Part shown: in pieces, positions 1-7,681 of the stretch
Layout: each line of letters begins with the position of its first letter
How positions within the stretch are numbered: the stretch's first letter is position 1
From: Alphaproteobacteria bacterium
GTDB taxonomy: Bacteria > Pseudomonadota > Alphaproteobacteria > Acetobacterales > Acetobacteraceae
Direction: 5' to 3'
Length of the DNA: 49,989 nucleotides
Assembly (NCBI GenBank): GCA_026400815.1
Contig: JAPLOI010000052.1
Span: 1 to 49,989 of the forward strand
Translations under genes and position numbers: made by a program
The notes under the pieces: generated by a model
The model's input: the letters and a program-made list of their open reading frames with translations, nothing else
Told to the model about the DNA's origin: nothing
The model's database searches: none

Positions 1-284
1 AAGCAGGCCCCAGCGCCGGCCAACTCCACGACCTCCTGCAAACCGCCACCATCCAGGATTTCGTCCAGGCCGCCCCGCAAGCCGCCCGTCTCCTGCGCCC
101 GCTCTGCCACGCCCTCGGCGTCGACAAGCCCGCCTGGCTGAAACTCCCCCCACGCCCCAGAACCCCCCGCAAGCCCAGGCCGGCCAAACCCCGCCGCCTG
201 AAACTCACCGACCCGATCCTGAACCTGCGCCCCTACGAGATCGCCGCCGCCCGCTACTTCCTCAAAAAATATGGCCGCGACTGA
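1..284 (+). CDS. C-terminal part of an unknown protein (partial, 5' end outside window)
   Basis: Reading in the frame that starts at base 3 gives about 93 residues ending at TGA 282-284. The fragment has a predicted helical part, then a very basic Pro/Arg/Lys-rich stretch (RPRTPRKPRPAKPRR), and ends LRPYEIAAARYFLKKYGRD. The high third-position GC supports coding. I do not recognise the family. The basic linker followed by a short helix could contact nucleic acid, but that is only a guess. The gene converges on purF and its own stop codon sits inside the loop of a terminator-like hairpin. Confidence 0.55.
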   Translation, partial: AGPSAGQLHDLLQTATIQDFVQAAPQAARLLRPLCHALGVDKPAWLKLPPRPRTPRKPRPAKPRRLKLTDPILNLRPYEIAAARYFLKKYGRD

Positions 285-330
285 GCATCCCCAGCCGCGG
301 CCATATTATTTCGTAAGCGGATTTTTCCGC
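271..330. terminator. Two stem-loops between convergent genes (likely bidirectional terminator)
   Basis: ATGGCCGCG at 271-279 pairs perfectly with CGCGGCCAT at 296-304, followed by ATTATTT, which suits a plus-strand intrinsic terminator for the upstream gene. A second hairpin, GCGGA (317-321)/TCCGC (326-330) with a TTTT loop, lies between it and the purF stop and could serve transcripts from the minus strand. Confidence 0.5.
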
Positions 331-361
331 GATAAGTCACACCACCAGCAAGGCCGGCCGC

Positions 362-1858
362 TCAGCTCCGCTCAGACAGCAAGCTCAGCTGCCGATTATC
401 CGCATTCGCCATGTCCGGCAGCGCGATCGGATAATCCCCGGTGAAGCAGGCATCGCAATACTGCGGCGCCCCGGCATCCCGCCCCTTGTGCCCCAGCGCC
501 CGGTACAACCCGTCCTGGCTGATGAAGGCCAGGCTGTCCGCCCCGATCAACGTGGCCATCTCCGCCACCGAATGCCGCGCCGCCAGCAGCTTGCCCCGCT
601 CCGGCGTGTCGATGCCGTAGAAGCAGGAATGCGTCGTGGGCGGGGAGGAGATGCGCATATGCACCTCCGCCGCCCCCGCCGCGCGCACCATCTCCACGAT
701 CTTGCGGCTGGTGGTGCCGCGCACGATGCTGTCATCCACCAAAATCACCCGCTTGCCCTCGATCACCCCGCGATTGGCGGAATGCTTCAGCTTCACGCCA
801 AGGTGGCGAATGCTGTCGGTCGGCTCGATGAAGGTGCGGCCCACATAGTGGTTGCGGATGATCCCCAGCTCGAACGGGATGCCGCTTTCATCCGCATAGC
901 CCATCGCCGCCGGCACGCCACTGTCCGGCACCGGCACGATCACATCCGCCATCACATGGCTTTCGCGCGCCAGCTCCGCCCCGATGCGCTTGCGCGCGGC
1001 ATATACCCCCGTGCCCTCCATCACCGAATCCGGCCGGGCGAAGTAGATGTATTCGAACACGCAGAACCGCGCCGGCGCCTTCGCGAACGGCTTGATGCTG
1101 TGCACGCCCTGGTCCGTGATCACCACGATCTCGCCCGGCTCCACATCGCGCACGAAATCGGCCCCCACGATATCCAGCGCGCAGGTCTCGCTGGCCAGCA
1201 CCCAGGATCGCCCACCCTCGGCATTCTCCATCTGGCCCAGGATCAGCGGTCGCACCCCCAGAGGATCGCGCGCGCCCATCAGCGCCTCGTTGGTCAGCGC
1301 GATCAGCGAATAGGCACCGATCACCTGCTTCAGCGCGTCGATCAGCCGGTCCACCACGGTGGAATACTGGCTGATGGCAATCAGGTGGATGAACACCTCG
1401 CTGTCCATCGTGCTCTGGAACAGGCACCCGCGCCGCACCAGCGTGCGCCGCAGCCCGGTGGCATTGGTCAGGTTGCCGTTATGCGCCACCGCCAACCCGC
1501 CGAACTCGAAATCGGCATAAAGCGGCTGCACGTTGCGCAGCACGGTGTCGCCGGTGGTGGCATAGCGATTATGCCCCACCGCGTTCGGCCCCGGCAGCCC
1601 GGCGATCACCCGGGCATCGCCGAAATTCTCGCCCACCAGGCCCAGCCCGCGATGCTGATGAAAGTGGTGCCCGTCATGCGCCACGATCCCCGTGGCCTCC
1701 TGCCCCCGGTGCTGCAGCGCATGCAGCCCCAGCGCCGTCAGCGCCGCGGAATCGCCGTGATTCCACACGCCGAACACACCGCACTCTTCGTGCATTTTGT
1801 CATCAGCGCCAGGGGCGGCAAGATCATGATCGTCTCCGGGCAGGAAGGGCGTGGTCAT
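362..1858 (-). CDS. purF: Amidophosphoribosyltransferase
   Basis: Glutamine PRPP amidotransferase makes 5-phosphoribosylamine from PRPP and glutamine, the first step of de novo purine synthesis. The 498-residue product has a propeptide ending before Cys26 (EECGVFGV), which becomes the N-terminal nucleophile after self-cleavage. Residues up to about 240 are the class II glutaminase domain and the rest is the phosphoribosyltransferase domain, with the PRPP loop VILVDDSIVRGTTS. Cysteines in FCVFEYIYF, SCFYGID and YCDAC match the four 4Fe-4S ligands of the Bacillus-type enzyme, so this is the iron-sulfur form. AGGAG lies seven bases before the ATG. It is the last gene of a minus-strand run after radA and cvpA, an order common in Alphaproteobacteria. 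Confidence 0.97.
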   Translation of the reverse strand: MTTPFLPGDDHDLAAPGADDKMHEECGVFGVWNHGDSAALTALGLHALQHRGQEATGIVAHDGHHFHQHRGLGLVGENFGDARVIAGLPGPNAVGHNRYATTGDTVLRNVQPLYADFEFGGLAVAHNGNLTNATGLRRTLVRRGCLFQSTMDSEVFIHLIAISQYSTVVDRLIDALKQVIGAYSLIALTNEALMGARDPLGVRPLILGQMENAEGGRSWVLASETCALDIVGADFVRDVEPGEIVVITDQGVHSIKPFAKAPARFCVFEYIYFARPDSVMEGTGVYAARKRIGAELARESHVMADVIVPVPDSGVPAAMGYADESGIPFELGIIRNHYVGRTFIEPTDSIRHLGVKLKHSANRGVIEGKRVILVDDSIVRGTTSRKIVEMVRAAGAAEVHMRISSPPTTHSCFYGIDTPERGKLLAARHSVAEMATLIGADSLAFISQDGLYRALGHKGRDAGAPQYCDACFTGDYPIALPDMANADNRQLSLLSERS

Positions 1859-1891
1859 AGGCTACTCCTGGCGGGGATCGCGGGCGGCGGG

Positions 1892-2461
1892 CTACGGCTT
1901 GGGTTGCTGGCGGCCGAGCGGCACCGCCTGCAACAGGTCGATCGAACGGGCGGCAGGCAGCGGCGGCAGCACGGGCACGCTGGGGCGGAAGCGTTCGGGA
2001 ATATGTTCGGCCAGTTTCGTGGCACCCTCGGCCACGAAGGGCAGCAGCCGCGCCTCGCGCACCGGCTGGGGCCAGCGTTCCGGAATGCTGAGCCACCCCG
2101 CCCCGATATAGGCAGCGATCACCAGCAATGCACCCCGCGCCAGCCCGAAGGCGATGCCCAGCGTGCGATCCAGCGCCCCCAGGCCCAGCCCGTGGATCAC
2201 CTGCGCGATGATGCTGGTCATGATGGAGAGTATCAGCAGCCCCACCAGGAACAGCACGGCATAGGCGATCACCTCCGCCATCTGCTCGTTGCCCACGAAA
2301 TCGCGCGCCAGCGGGCGGGCAAGATCAACGAAGGTGTAGGCGAACCACGCCGCCCCGGCCCAGGCAACGATGCCCAGCGAGTCCCGCACGAAGCCGCGCA
2401 TGAACGCCGCCGCGGCCGAGATGGCCACGACAACGAGACCGGCAAGGTCGACCCAGTTCAA
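1892..2461 (-). CDS. cvpA: CvpA family membrane protein
   Basis: CvpA proteins are small inner-membrane proteins, often next to purF, linked to colicin V production and to envelope or bile stress; the biochemical role is unknown. About 189 residues. The start is taken as TTG (NWVDLAGLVVVAISAAAAF follows) because the CvpA similarity begins exactly there, and an upstream extension in the same frame would run into radA. Four hydrophobic segments occupy roughly residues 2-25, 30-48, 62-85 and 100-125, with the family-like ALDRTLGIAFGLARG after the third. The C-terminal 60 residues are Pro-rich and probably cytoplasmic. It lies 33 bp before purF. No clear ribosome site precedes the TTG, so the start is the least certain part. 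Confidence 0.85.
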   Translation of the reverse strand: MNWVDLAGLVVVAISAAAAFMRGFVRDSLGIVAWAGAAWFAYTFVDLARPLARDFVGNEQMAEVIAYAVLFLVGLLILSIMTSIIAQVIHGLGLGALDRTLGIAFGLARGALLVIAAYIGAGWLSIPERWPQPVREARLLPFVAEGATKLAEHIPERFRPSVPVLPPLPAARSIDLLQAVPLGRQQPKP

Positions 2462-2476
2462 CGGTCGGCCCGGAGA

Positions 2477-2517
2477 GGGGGGGTACGGGGCATGGGCGGG
2501 GCACCGTATATCCCCCC
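2477..2517 (-). other. Stem-loop between radA and cvpA
   Basis: On the plus strand, a G-run plus TACGG (2477-2488) faces CCGTA plus a C-run (2504-2517), with a three-base bulge. In the minus-strand transcript this forms a G:C-rich hairpin just upstream of the weak TTG start of cvpA. It could be an mRNA processing or attenuation site. It has no U-tract, so it is not a classic terminator. Confidence 0.35.
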
Positions 2518-2546
2518 TTGGCCCGGATGCGCCACCCCCGGCGCCA

Positions 2547-3923
2547 TCATGCCCGCGGCTTGGCCGGTTTCTGGGTGAAGCGGGCCACCAGGTCACCGAG
2601 ATGCCCGATCTCATCCAGCGCGATGCCCTCGGGGGCAGACAGCTTGCGATTGCCCCCCGCCACCCGGCGCGGCAGCGCGGCACGGGTGAAGCCCAGCTTC
2701 TGCGCCTCCTTCAGCCGCGCCTCCGCCTGCGCCACCTGGCGCACCTCGCCGGAAAGGCCCACCTCGCCAAAATACACGCTGGCCGGGTCGGTCGGCTGGT
2801 CCGTGGCCGCGCTGGCCAGGGCGGCCGCCACGGCCAGATCCGCCGCCGGCTCGCTCACCCGCAGCCCACCGGCGATGTTCAGGTACACATCGGTCGCGCC
2901 CATCTTCAGCCCGCACCGCGTCTCCAGCACCGCCAGCAGCATCGAAAGCCGGCCGGAATCCCAGCCGATCACCGAACGCCGGGGCGAGCCGCCGGCATTG
3001 GCGCTCAGCAGGCACTGCACCTCCACCAGCACCGGGCGCGTGCCCTCCATGCCGGCGAACACCGCGCTGCCGCTGACATTGCCGCGCCGCTCGGCCAGGA
3101 ACAGGGCAGATGGGTTGGCGACCTCCGTCAGCCCCTCCTCGCCCATCTCGAACACGCCTATCTCGTCCGTGGCGCCGAAACGGTTCTTCACCCCGCGCAG
3201 GATGCGGAACTGGTGGCCGCGATCGCCCTCGAAGTGCAGCACCGCATCCACCATGTGCTCCAGCACCCGCGGACCGGCGATGGTGCCCTCCCGCGTCACG
3301 TGCCCCACCAGCACCAGCGCGGCCGTCTGCTGCTTGGCGATGCGGATCAGCTCGAAGGCACTGGCCCGCACCTGTGAGACCGACCCCGGGGCACTCTCCA
3401 CCCCCTCCATCCACATCGTCTGGATGGAATCGATCACCACCAGCGCGGAATCCTTGGTCTCGGAAATAGAAGCCGCGATATCCCGCAGGTTGATGCTGGC
3501 GACCAGTTCCAGCGGATCGCCCTGCAGCCCCAGCCGGCGCGCCCGCAGCCGCACCTGATCCACCGCCTCTTCGCCCGAGATGTACAGCACCCGCTTGCCG
3601 CTGCGCGCCAGCCTTGCAGCGGCCTGCAGCAATAGGGTAGATTTCCCAATGCCGGGATCACCCGCCAGCAGAATCGCCGAGCCCGGCACGAATCCGCCGC
3701 CCAGCACCCGGTCCAGCTCCGCGATCCCCGTGCCCACCCGCGGCGGCGGATTGGCCACTCCGGCGAGATCGACGAACTGCAGCCGCCGCCCCTTGGCCAC
3801 AGCCGCCGTGGAAGCCTCCTCCACGATGGTGTTCCATTCGCCGCACGCTTCGCAGCGCCCGGCCCATTTGGGCGTGATGGCGCCGCAGCTTTGGCAGACG
3901 TAGCGGGTGGTTGCCTTTGCCAT
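2547..3923 (-). CDS. radA: DNA repair protein RadA
   Basis: RadA (Sms) is a RecA-like ATPase that drives branch migration during recombinational repair. 458 residues. The order is an N-terminal C4 zinc finger (Cys10, Cys13, Cys24, Cys27 in CQSCG...CEACG), a RecA-type ATPase with Walker A GDPGIGKST at 88-96, the RadA signature KNRFGATDE and a Lon-protease-like C-terminal domain. The start is the ATG whose A is shared with the TGA of gmhA (TGATG), so the two are probably translationally coupled. The frame stays open upstream through gmhA, but the zinc finger at the N-terminus fixes the true start. It is followed by cvpA and purF. Confidence 0.96.
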   Translation of the reverse strand: MAKATTRYVCQSCGAITPKWAGRCEACGEWNTIVEEASTAAVAKGRRLQFVDLAGVANPPPRVGTGIAELDRVLGGGFVPGSAILLAGDPGIGKSTLLLQAAARLARSGKRVLYISGEEAVDQVRLRARRLGLQGDPLELVASINLRDIAASISETKDSALVVIDSIQTMWMEGVESAPGSVSQVRASAFELIRIAKQQTAALVLVGHVTREGTIAGPRVLEHMVDAVLHFEGDRGHQFRILRGVKNRFGATDEIGVFEMGEEGLTEVANPSALFLAERRGNVSGSAVFAGMEGTRPVLVEVQCLLSANAGGSPRRSVIGWDSGRLSMLLAVLETRCGLKMGATDVYLNIAGGLRVSEPAADLAVAAALASAATDQPTDPASVYFGEVGLSGEVRQVAQAEARLKEAQKLGFTRAALPRRVAGGNRKLSAPEGIALDEIGHLGDLVARFTQKPAKPRA

Positions 3924-4540
3924 CAGACCTCCGGCGCCTTCTCCCGAAACAACGCCCGCTCCACCAATGCGCACACCAGGTGCGCCGCCGTCATGTACAC
4001 CTGCTGGATGATCGGGGTCCACGCCGAGGGCGCCAGCAGCAGCCGGTCGCAGGCGGTGGCCATGGCGCCGCCATTGCCGCCGCTGAAGCCGTGCACCACC
4101 ATGCCGCGCTGCCGGGCCGCCGCGATCGCGGCCAGCACGTTGGGCGAGTTGCCGGAGGTGGAGATGCCCAGCAGCACGTCCCCTTCCCGGCCCAACCCCA
4201 GCACCTGGCGGCTGAATACCTGCTCGAAGCCATAGTCGTTGCCGGTGGCGGTCAGCACGGAGCTGTCGGCCGTCAGCGCGATGGCAGCGAGCGGCGCATG
4301 GTCGAACATCAACCGGCCGACCAACTCGCCGGCGATGTGCTGCGCATCGGCGGCACTGCCACCGTTGCCGCAGACCAAATAGCGCCCACCGGCACGCATC
4401 GCGGCGGTGATGTCGGCCGCCATGCCCTGCACCACGGCGTGGGCAGCGGTATCCGTGGCGAAGGCTTCCATCGCCGCCCGGCTGGTGGCCAGGTAGTTGG
4501 CGGTGTAGCGCGCGGCATCGCCCATGGGATCGGGGGTCAT
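3923..4540 (-). CDS. gmhA: SIS-domain phosphoheptose isomerase
   Basis: Likely D-sedoheptulose-7-phosphate isomerase, making the heptose precursor of LPS core or other heptosylated glycans. 205 residues, the usual GmhA length. One SIS domain carries the phosphosugar loop CGNGGSAADAQHIAGELVGR and a second phosphate-binding stretch GISTSGNSPNVL. The ADP-heptose genes hldE and gmhB are not nearby, so the assignment rests on sequence alone; a DiaA-like SIS protein is the main alternative. Its ATG overlaps the rmuC stop (ATGA) and its TGA overlaps the radA start. GAGGAG precedes the ATG. Confidence 0.85.
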   Translation of the reverse strand: MTPDPMGDAARYTANYLATSRAAMEAFATDTAAHAVVQGMAADITAAMRAGGRYLVCGNGGSAADAQHIAGELVGRLMFDHAPLAAIALTADSSVLTATGNDYGFEQVFSRQVLGLGREGDVLLGISTSGNSPNVLAAIAAARQRGMVVHGFSGGNGGAMATACDRLLLAPSAWTPIIQQVYMTAAHLVCALVERALFREKAPEV

Positions 4541-6036
4541 TGCGCGGTCTCCTCTTCGGCGAGCGCACCCTCGTCGATGCCCAGCAGGCGGCTCGCCTCC
4601 TCCGGGTCCATGGCGGTGATGGTCTTCAGCTTGCGGTCCACCTGCCGGGTGCGGGTGCGGGCCTTGTCCAGCGCGGTGGTCAGCGTGCTGGACTGCTTGT
4701 GCAGCCGGTCCAGCGTTTCGTCCATCTTGCGCATTTCGGTGCGGGTGGCGCCCAGCAGCGCGCCGACCTCCTCCGCCTTGCGTTCCAGGGAGAGGGTGAC
4801 ATGGCCCAGATGGATGGTGCGCAGCATGGCCGGGAACAGGGTGGGGCCGAGCACGATCACGCGGTGCTCGCGGCCGATATTGTCGATCAGCCCGGGCACC
4901 CGGGCGACCTCGGCATAGAGCCCGTCCGTCGGCAGATACATGATGGCGAAATCCACCGTCAGCGGCGGGTGGATGTATTTCTCCCGCATCTTGCGCGCCT
5001 CATCCATGATGCGCCGGGCGAGGGCGGCGCGGGCGAGGCGGTCTGCATCGGCGTCGCCGTCATCCTGCGCGGTGAGCAGGCGCTCGTAATCCTCGGTGGG
5101 GAACTTGGCATCCACCGGCAGCCGGGCCTGCACGCCGTCGCGGCCGGGCATCAGGATGGCGAATTCCACGGAATCGCGGCTGTCCGGGCGCGGCTTCCAG
5201 TTCGCCTCCCAGGCATGCGGTGGCAGGATGTCCTCCAGCATGGCACGCACCTGGGTCTCGCCCCAGCCACCGCGGGTCTTCACGTTGCCGAACAGGCGCT
5301 TGAGGTCGCCGATCTGGGCGCCGACGGCCTGCATCTCGCCCATCGCCTTCTGCACCTGGGCGAACTGCTCCGTCACCCGGGCGAAGCTTTGCGTCATCTG
5401 CTGTTCCACGGACTTGGCGAGCTGTTCGTTCACCGCGCCCTGGATCTCGGTCAGCTTCTTCTCGTTGCCCTCGCGCAGTGCCAGCAGGGCCTGCTGGGTT
5501 TCCGCGCGCATGCCGGAGATGTCCTGGCGCAGCGCGGCGGCGGCGGCGGCGGTCTGCTCGGCGAAGGCCTGCAGCTGGGCGGTCATGGCACCCTGCATGG
5601 CGCCGATCTTCTGCTCGTTGCCCTCGCGCAGGGTGCCGACCTCCGCGCGCAGCGCCGTGGCGGCGGCGGCGGATTGCTCGGCGAGTGCCCCCAGCCGCTG
5701 CTCGTTGCCCTCGCGCAGGGTGGCCACCTCGGCGCGCAACGCGGCGGCATCGGTGCCGGATTGCGCGCGCAGGGCATCGACGGTGCCGGCGATTTCGGTA
5801 CGCAGCCCGGCGCCGCTTTCGGTCACCGCGCGGGCCAGGGCGCGCTCGGTTTCGGCCAGCGCGGTGCGCTGGGTGGCGGTGGCGGCATCCAGGCCCAGTC
5901 GGGTCTGTTCGCCCAGCAGCTTCAGCTGGTGCAGCACGGCGGCCTGGCGCTGCACCATGGCAAACGCGGCCAGTGCGGCGCAGGCCGCCAGCAGCGCCAG
6001 CCCGGCGGCCAGGATCGTCCAGGTGGCGGGGTCCAT
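4537..6036 (-). CDS. rmuC: DNA recombination protein RmuC homologue
   Basis: RmuC proteins limit rearrangements at inverted repeats and carry a PD-(D/E)XK-like nuclease fold. 499 residues. An N-terminal membrane anchor (about 6-28) is followed by a long Ala-rich coiled coil (about 35-235) and the conserved RmuC core (about 240-430, including KTRGGWGE and LPVDAKFPTEDYERL). The coiled coil contains near-repeats around LREGNE at 107, 136 and 187. GGAGG lies eight bases before the ATG. It is the first gene of the overlapping rmuC-gmhA-radA set. Confidence 0.93.
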   Translation of the reverse strand: MDPATWTILAAGLALLAACAALAAFAMVQRQAAVLHQLKLLGEQTRLGLDAATATQRTALAETERALARAVTESGAGLRTEIAGTVDALRAQSGTDAAALRAEVATLREGNEQRLGALAEQSAAAATALRAEVGTLREGNEQKIGAMQGAMTAQLQAFAEQTAAAAAALRQDISGMRAETQQALLALREGNEKKLTEIQGAVNEQLAKSVEQQMTQSFARVTEQFAQVQKAMGEMQAVGAQIGDLKRLFGNVKTRGGWGETQVRAMLEDILPPHAWEANWKPRPDSRDSVEFAILMPGRDGVQARLPVDAKFPTEDYERLLTAQDDGDADADRLARAALARRIMDEARKMREKYIHPPLTVDFAIMYLPTDGLYAEVARVPGLIDNIGREHRVIVLGPTLFPAMLRTIHLGHVTLSLERKAEEVGALLGATRTEMRKMDETLDRLHKQSSTLTTALDKARTRTRQVDRKLKTITAMDPEEASRLLGIDEGALAEEETAQ

Positions 6037-6096
6037 GCACGTGCCTCCGAATCCGGGGGCATTGTGCCACGCCGGGTCGTGGCGGTGACAGCCTGC

Positions 6097-7299
6097 CTAG
6101 GCGAGCCTGCCCTGCCGCACCGCGCGCTCCACCAACAGCCAGGAGATGAGGCCGGCGGAGAGGAAGCCCAGCATGGTCAGCGCCACGCCCAGCGCGCCGT
6201 AATCATCATGCATCTCGGCCACCACCACGCTGGCCACGGCCATGCACAGCATCTGGCCGGCGCCCATCAGCGCCGCAGTCACGCCGGCATGGTGCGGCAC
6301 CGGCTCCAGCGCCGCATGGGTGATGTTCGGCGTGGTCAGGCCCCGGCAGATGCCCACCACCACCACGAAGGGGATGAACGTGGCCACGGAGACGATGCCC
6401 GCACCGGTCACCAGCGCCGCCCACAGCGCCGCCAGCGGCCCCAGCGACAGCCCCACGGCCAGCGGTGCCCGCGCGCCCACGCCGCGCCGGGCCAGGATGT
6501 TGTTGATGGTGGACCCCAGCAGGATGCCGGAGGAGGTGGTGGCGAAGAGCAGCCCGAACACCGCGGTGGAAACGCCCATCGTGCCCATCAGCAGCATCGG
6601 CGAGCCGGCAATGAAGGCGAACAGCCCGCCGGAGCCCAGCGTGTTCCCCAACACGTAGCCCATGGTGCGGCGGTGCTGGAACACGGCGGCGTAGCGGCCC
6701 ACCAGATCCAATCGCGCCCCGGGCAGCGGCGGGCGGCTTTCGGCCAGGCCGAGCCAGACGGCGGCCACCAGCACCGCGCCGGCCAGGGCCAGTGTGGCGT
6801 AGATCACCCGCCAATCATGGAACAGCAGCAGCAGCAGCCCGCCCAGCGTGGGCGCGATGATCGGGGCGATGGTGATCACCATGCTCACCTGGCTCATCTT
6901 GATGCGCCCGGCCTGGCCTTCGAAACTGTCGCGCACCACGGCCATGGCAAGCGTGGTGCCACCGGCGGCCCCGATTCCTGCCAGCAGGCGGAAGGCCAGC
7001 AGCGCCTCGATACTGGTGGACAGGGCGCAGCCCAGCCCGGCCAGGGCATACAGTGTCATGCCCGCGAGCATCACCGGCCGGCGGCCATGGCGGTCTGACA
7101 GCGGGCCCATCACCAGTTGGGAAAGGCCGAACCCGACCAGGAACAACGACAGCGTCAGCGCCGCCTGGGTGTGGCTCGCGCCGAGGGAGGATTCCAGCAG
7201 GTTCAGCGCCGGCAGGCCGAGGTCGATCGACAACGGCGGCAGGGCGGCGAGGGCACCGATCAGGAAGGTGAAGGCAAGGGATTGCGGGCGAAGCGCCAT
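6097..7299 (-). CDS. Bcr/CflA-type MFS multidrug transporter
   Basis: Inner-membrane proton-driven drug exporter of the DHA1 family. 400 residues with about twelve hydrophobic segments. Motif A of the major facilitator superfamily is intact as GPLSDRHGRRP (65-75), and the segment LLAGIGAAGGTTLAMAVVRD with PIIAPTLGG matches the Bcr/CflA branch. AGAGAGG precedes the ATG. It is 60 bp upstream of rmuC on the same strand. The substrate cannot be told from the sequence. The 382 bp upstream of it probably hold its promoter. Confidence 0.88.
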   Translation of the reverse strand: MALRPQSLAFTFLIGALAALPPLSIDLGLPALNLLESSLGASHTQAALTLSLFLVGFGLSQLVMGPLSDRHGRRPVMLAGMTLYALAGLGCALSTSIEALLAFRLLAGIGAAGGTTLAMAVVRDSFEGQAGRIKMSQVSMVITIAPIIAPTLGGLLLLLFHDWRVIYATLALAGAVLVAAVWLGLAESRPPLPGARLDLVGRYAAVFQHRRTMGYVLGNTLGSGGLFAFIAGSPMLLMGTMGVSTAVFGLLFATTSSGILLGSTINNILARRGVGARAPLAVGLSLGPLAALWAALVTGAGIVSVATFIPFVVVVGICRGLTTPNITHAALEPVPHHAGVTAALMGAGQMLCMAVASVVVAEMHDDYGALGVALTMLGFLSAGLISWLLVERAVRQGRLA

Positions 7300-7681
7300 A
7301 GGCCTCTCTGGAACCAGCGGAAATCGTTGTCATCCCGCAGCCGCCTTTTGGCGGGTGGCGGGTGTCCACCGCGGCGGGGCCGCGCTTTAGCCGGTCTGTC
7401 CCGCCATCCGGTACCTGGCCGCACGGGCCGGGCAGCGATCGCCGGGCATGCATCCTCGCAGGCGCGGCCTCTCCCAAGGGCCCCACGCGCCTTCATGCCA
7501 ACCCGCCCCGCCTGCATGCTGGCAGGGCCGGGCCTCCCCTTTCCGTGGCCGGCTTGCCCACTACGAACCGGGCGGCCTGCATCTCGTTACACTGTTTTAC
7601 CTGTATCCGCATAAAAAGCGCGAAACGGCTCCGCGATCAAGCCATGTTGCGTGTCGGGACTTATCTCGGTTTTAACAAATT
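7300..7681. other. Intergenic stretch between the dinG-like gene and the MFS gene
   Basis: No convincing gene. The frames here are short and lack ribosome sites. The part nearest the helicase stop (about 7590-7681) is clearly AT-richer than the surroundings and is the likely promoter region for the minus-strand MFS gene, but I could not place -35 and -10 boxes with confidence. A short TACA...TGTA symmetry around 7585-7605 is too weak to call an operator. Confidence 0.4.

Noticed and set aside
488-2578. Long plus-strand frame opposite purF and cvpA
   Set aside because: It is antisense to purF with conserved active-site residues. The predicted protein is His/Arg/Pro/Gln-rich low complexity, a typical shadow of GC-rich codons.
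4540-7098. 852-residue plus-strand frame opposite rmuC and the transporter
   Set aside because: The composition is Gly/His/Gln-rich with no recognisable domain, and it spans two real genes on the other strand.
7580-7610. TACA...TGTA symmetry as a possible operator for the transporter
   Set aside because: Only four bases are symmetric on each side, within chance expectation for this AT-rich patch.
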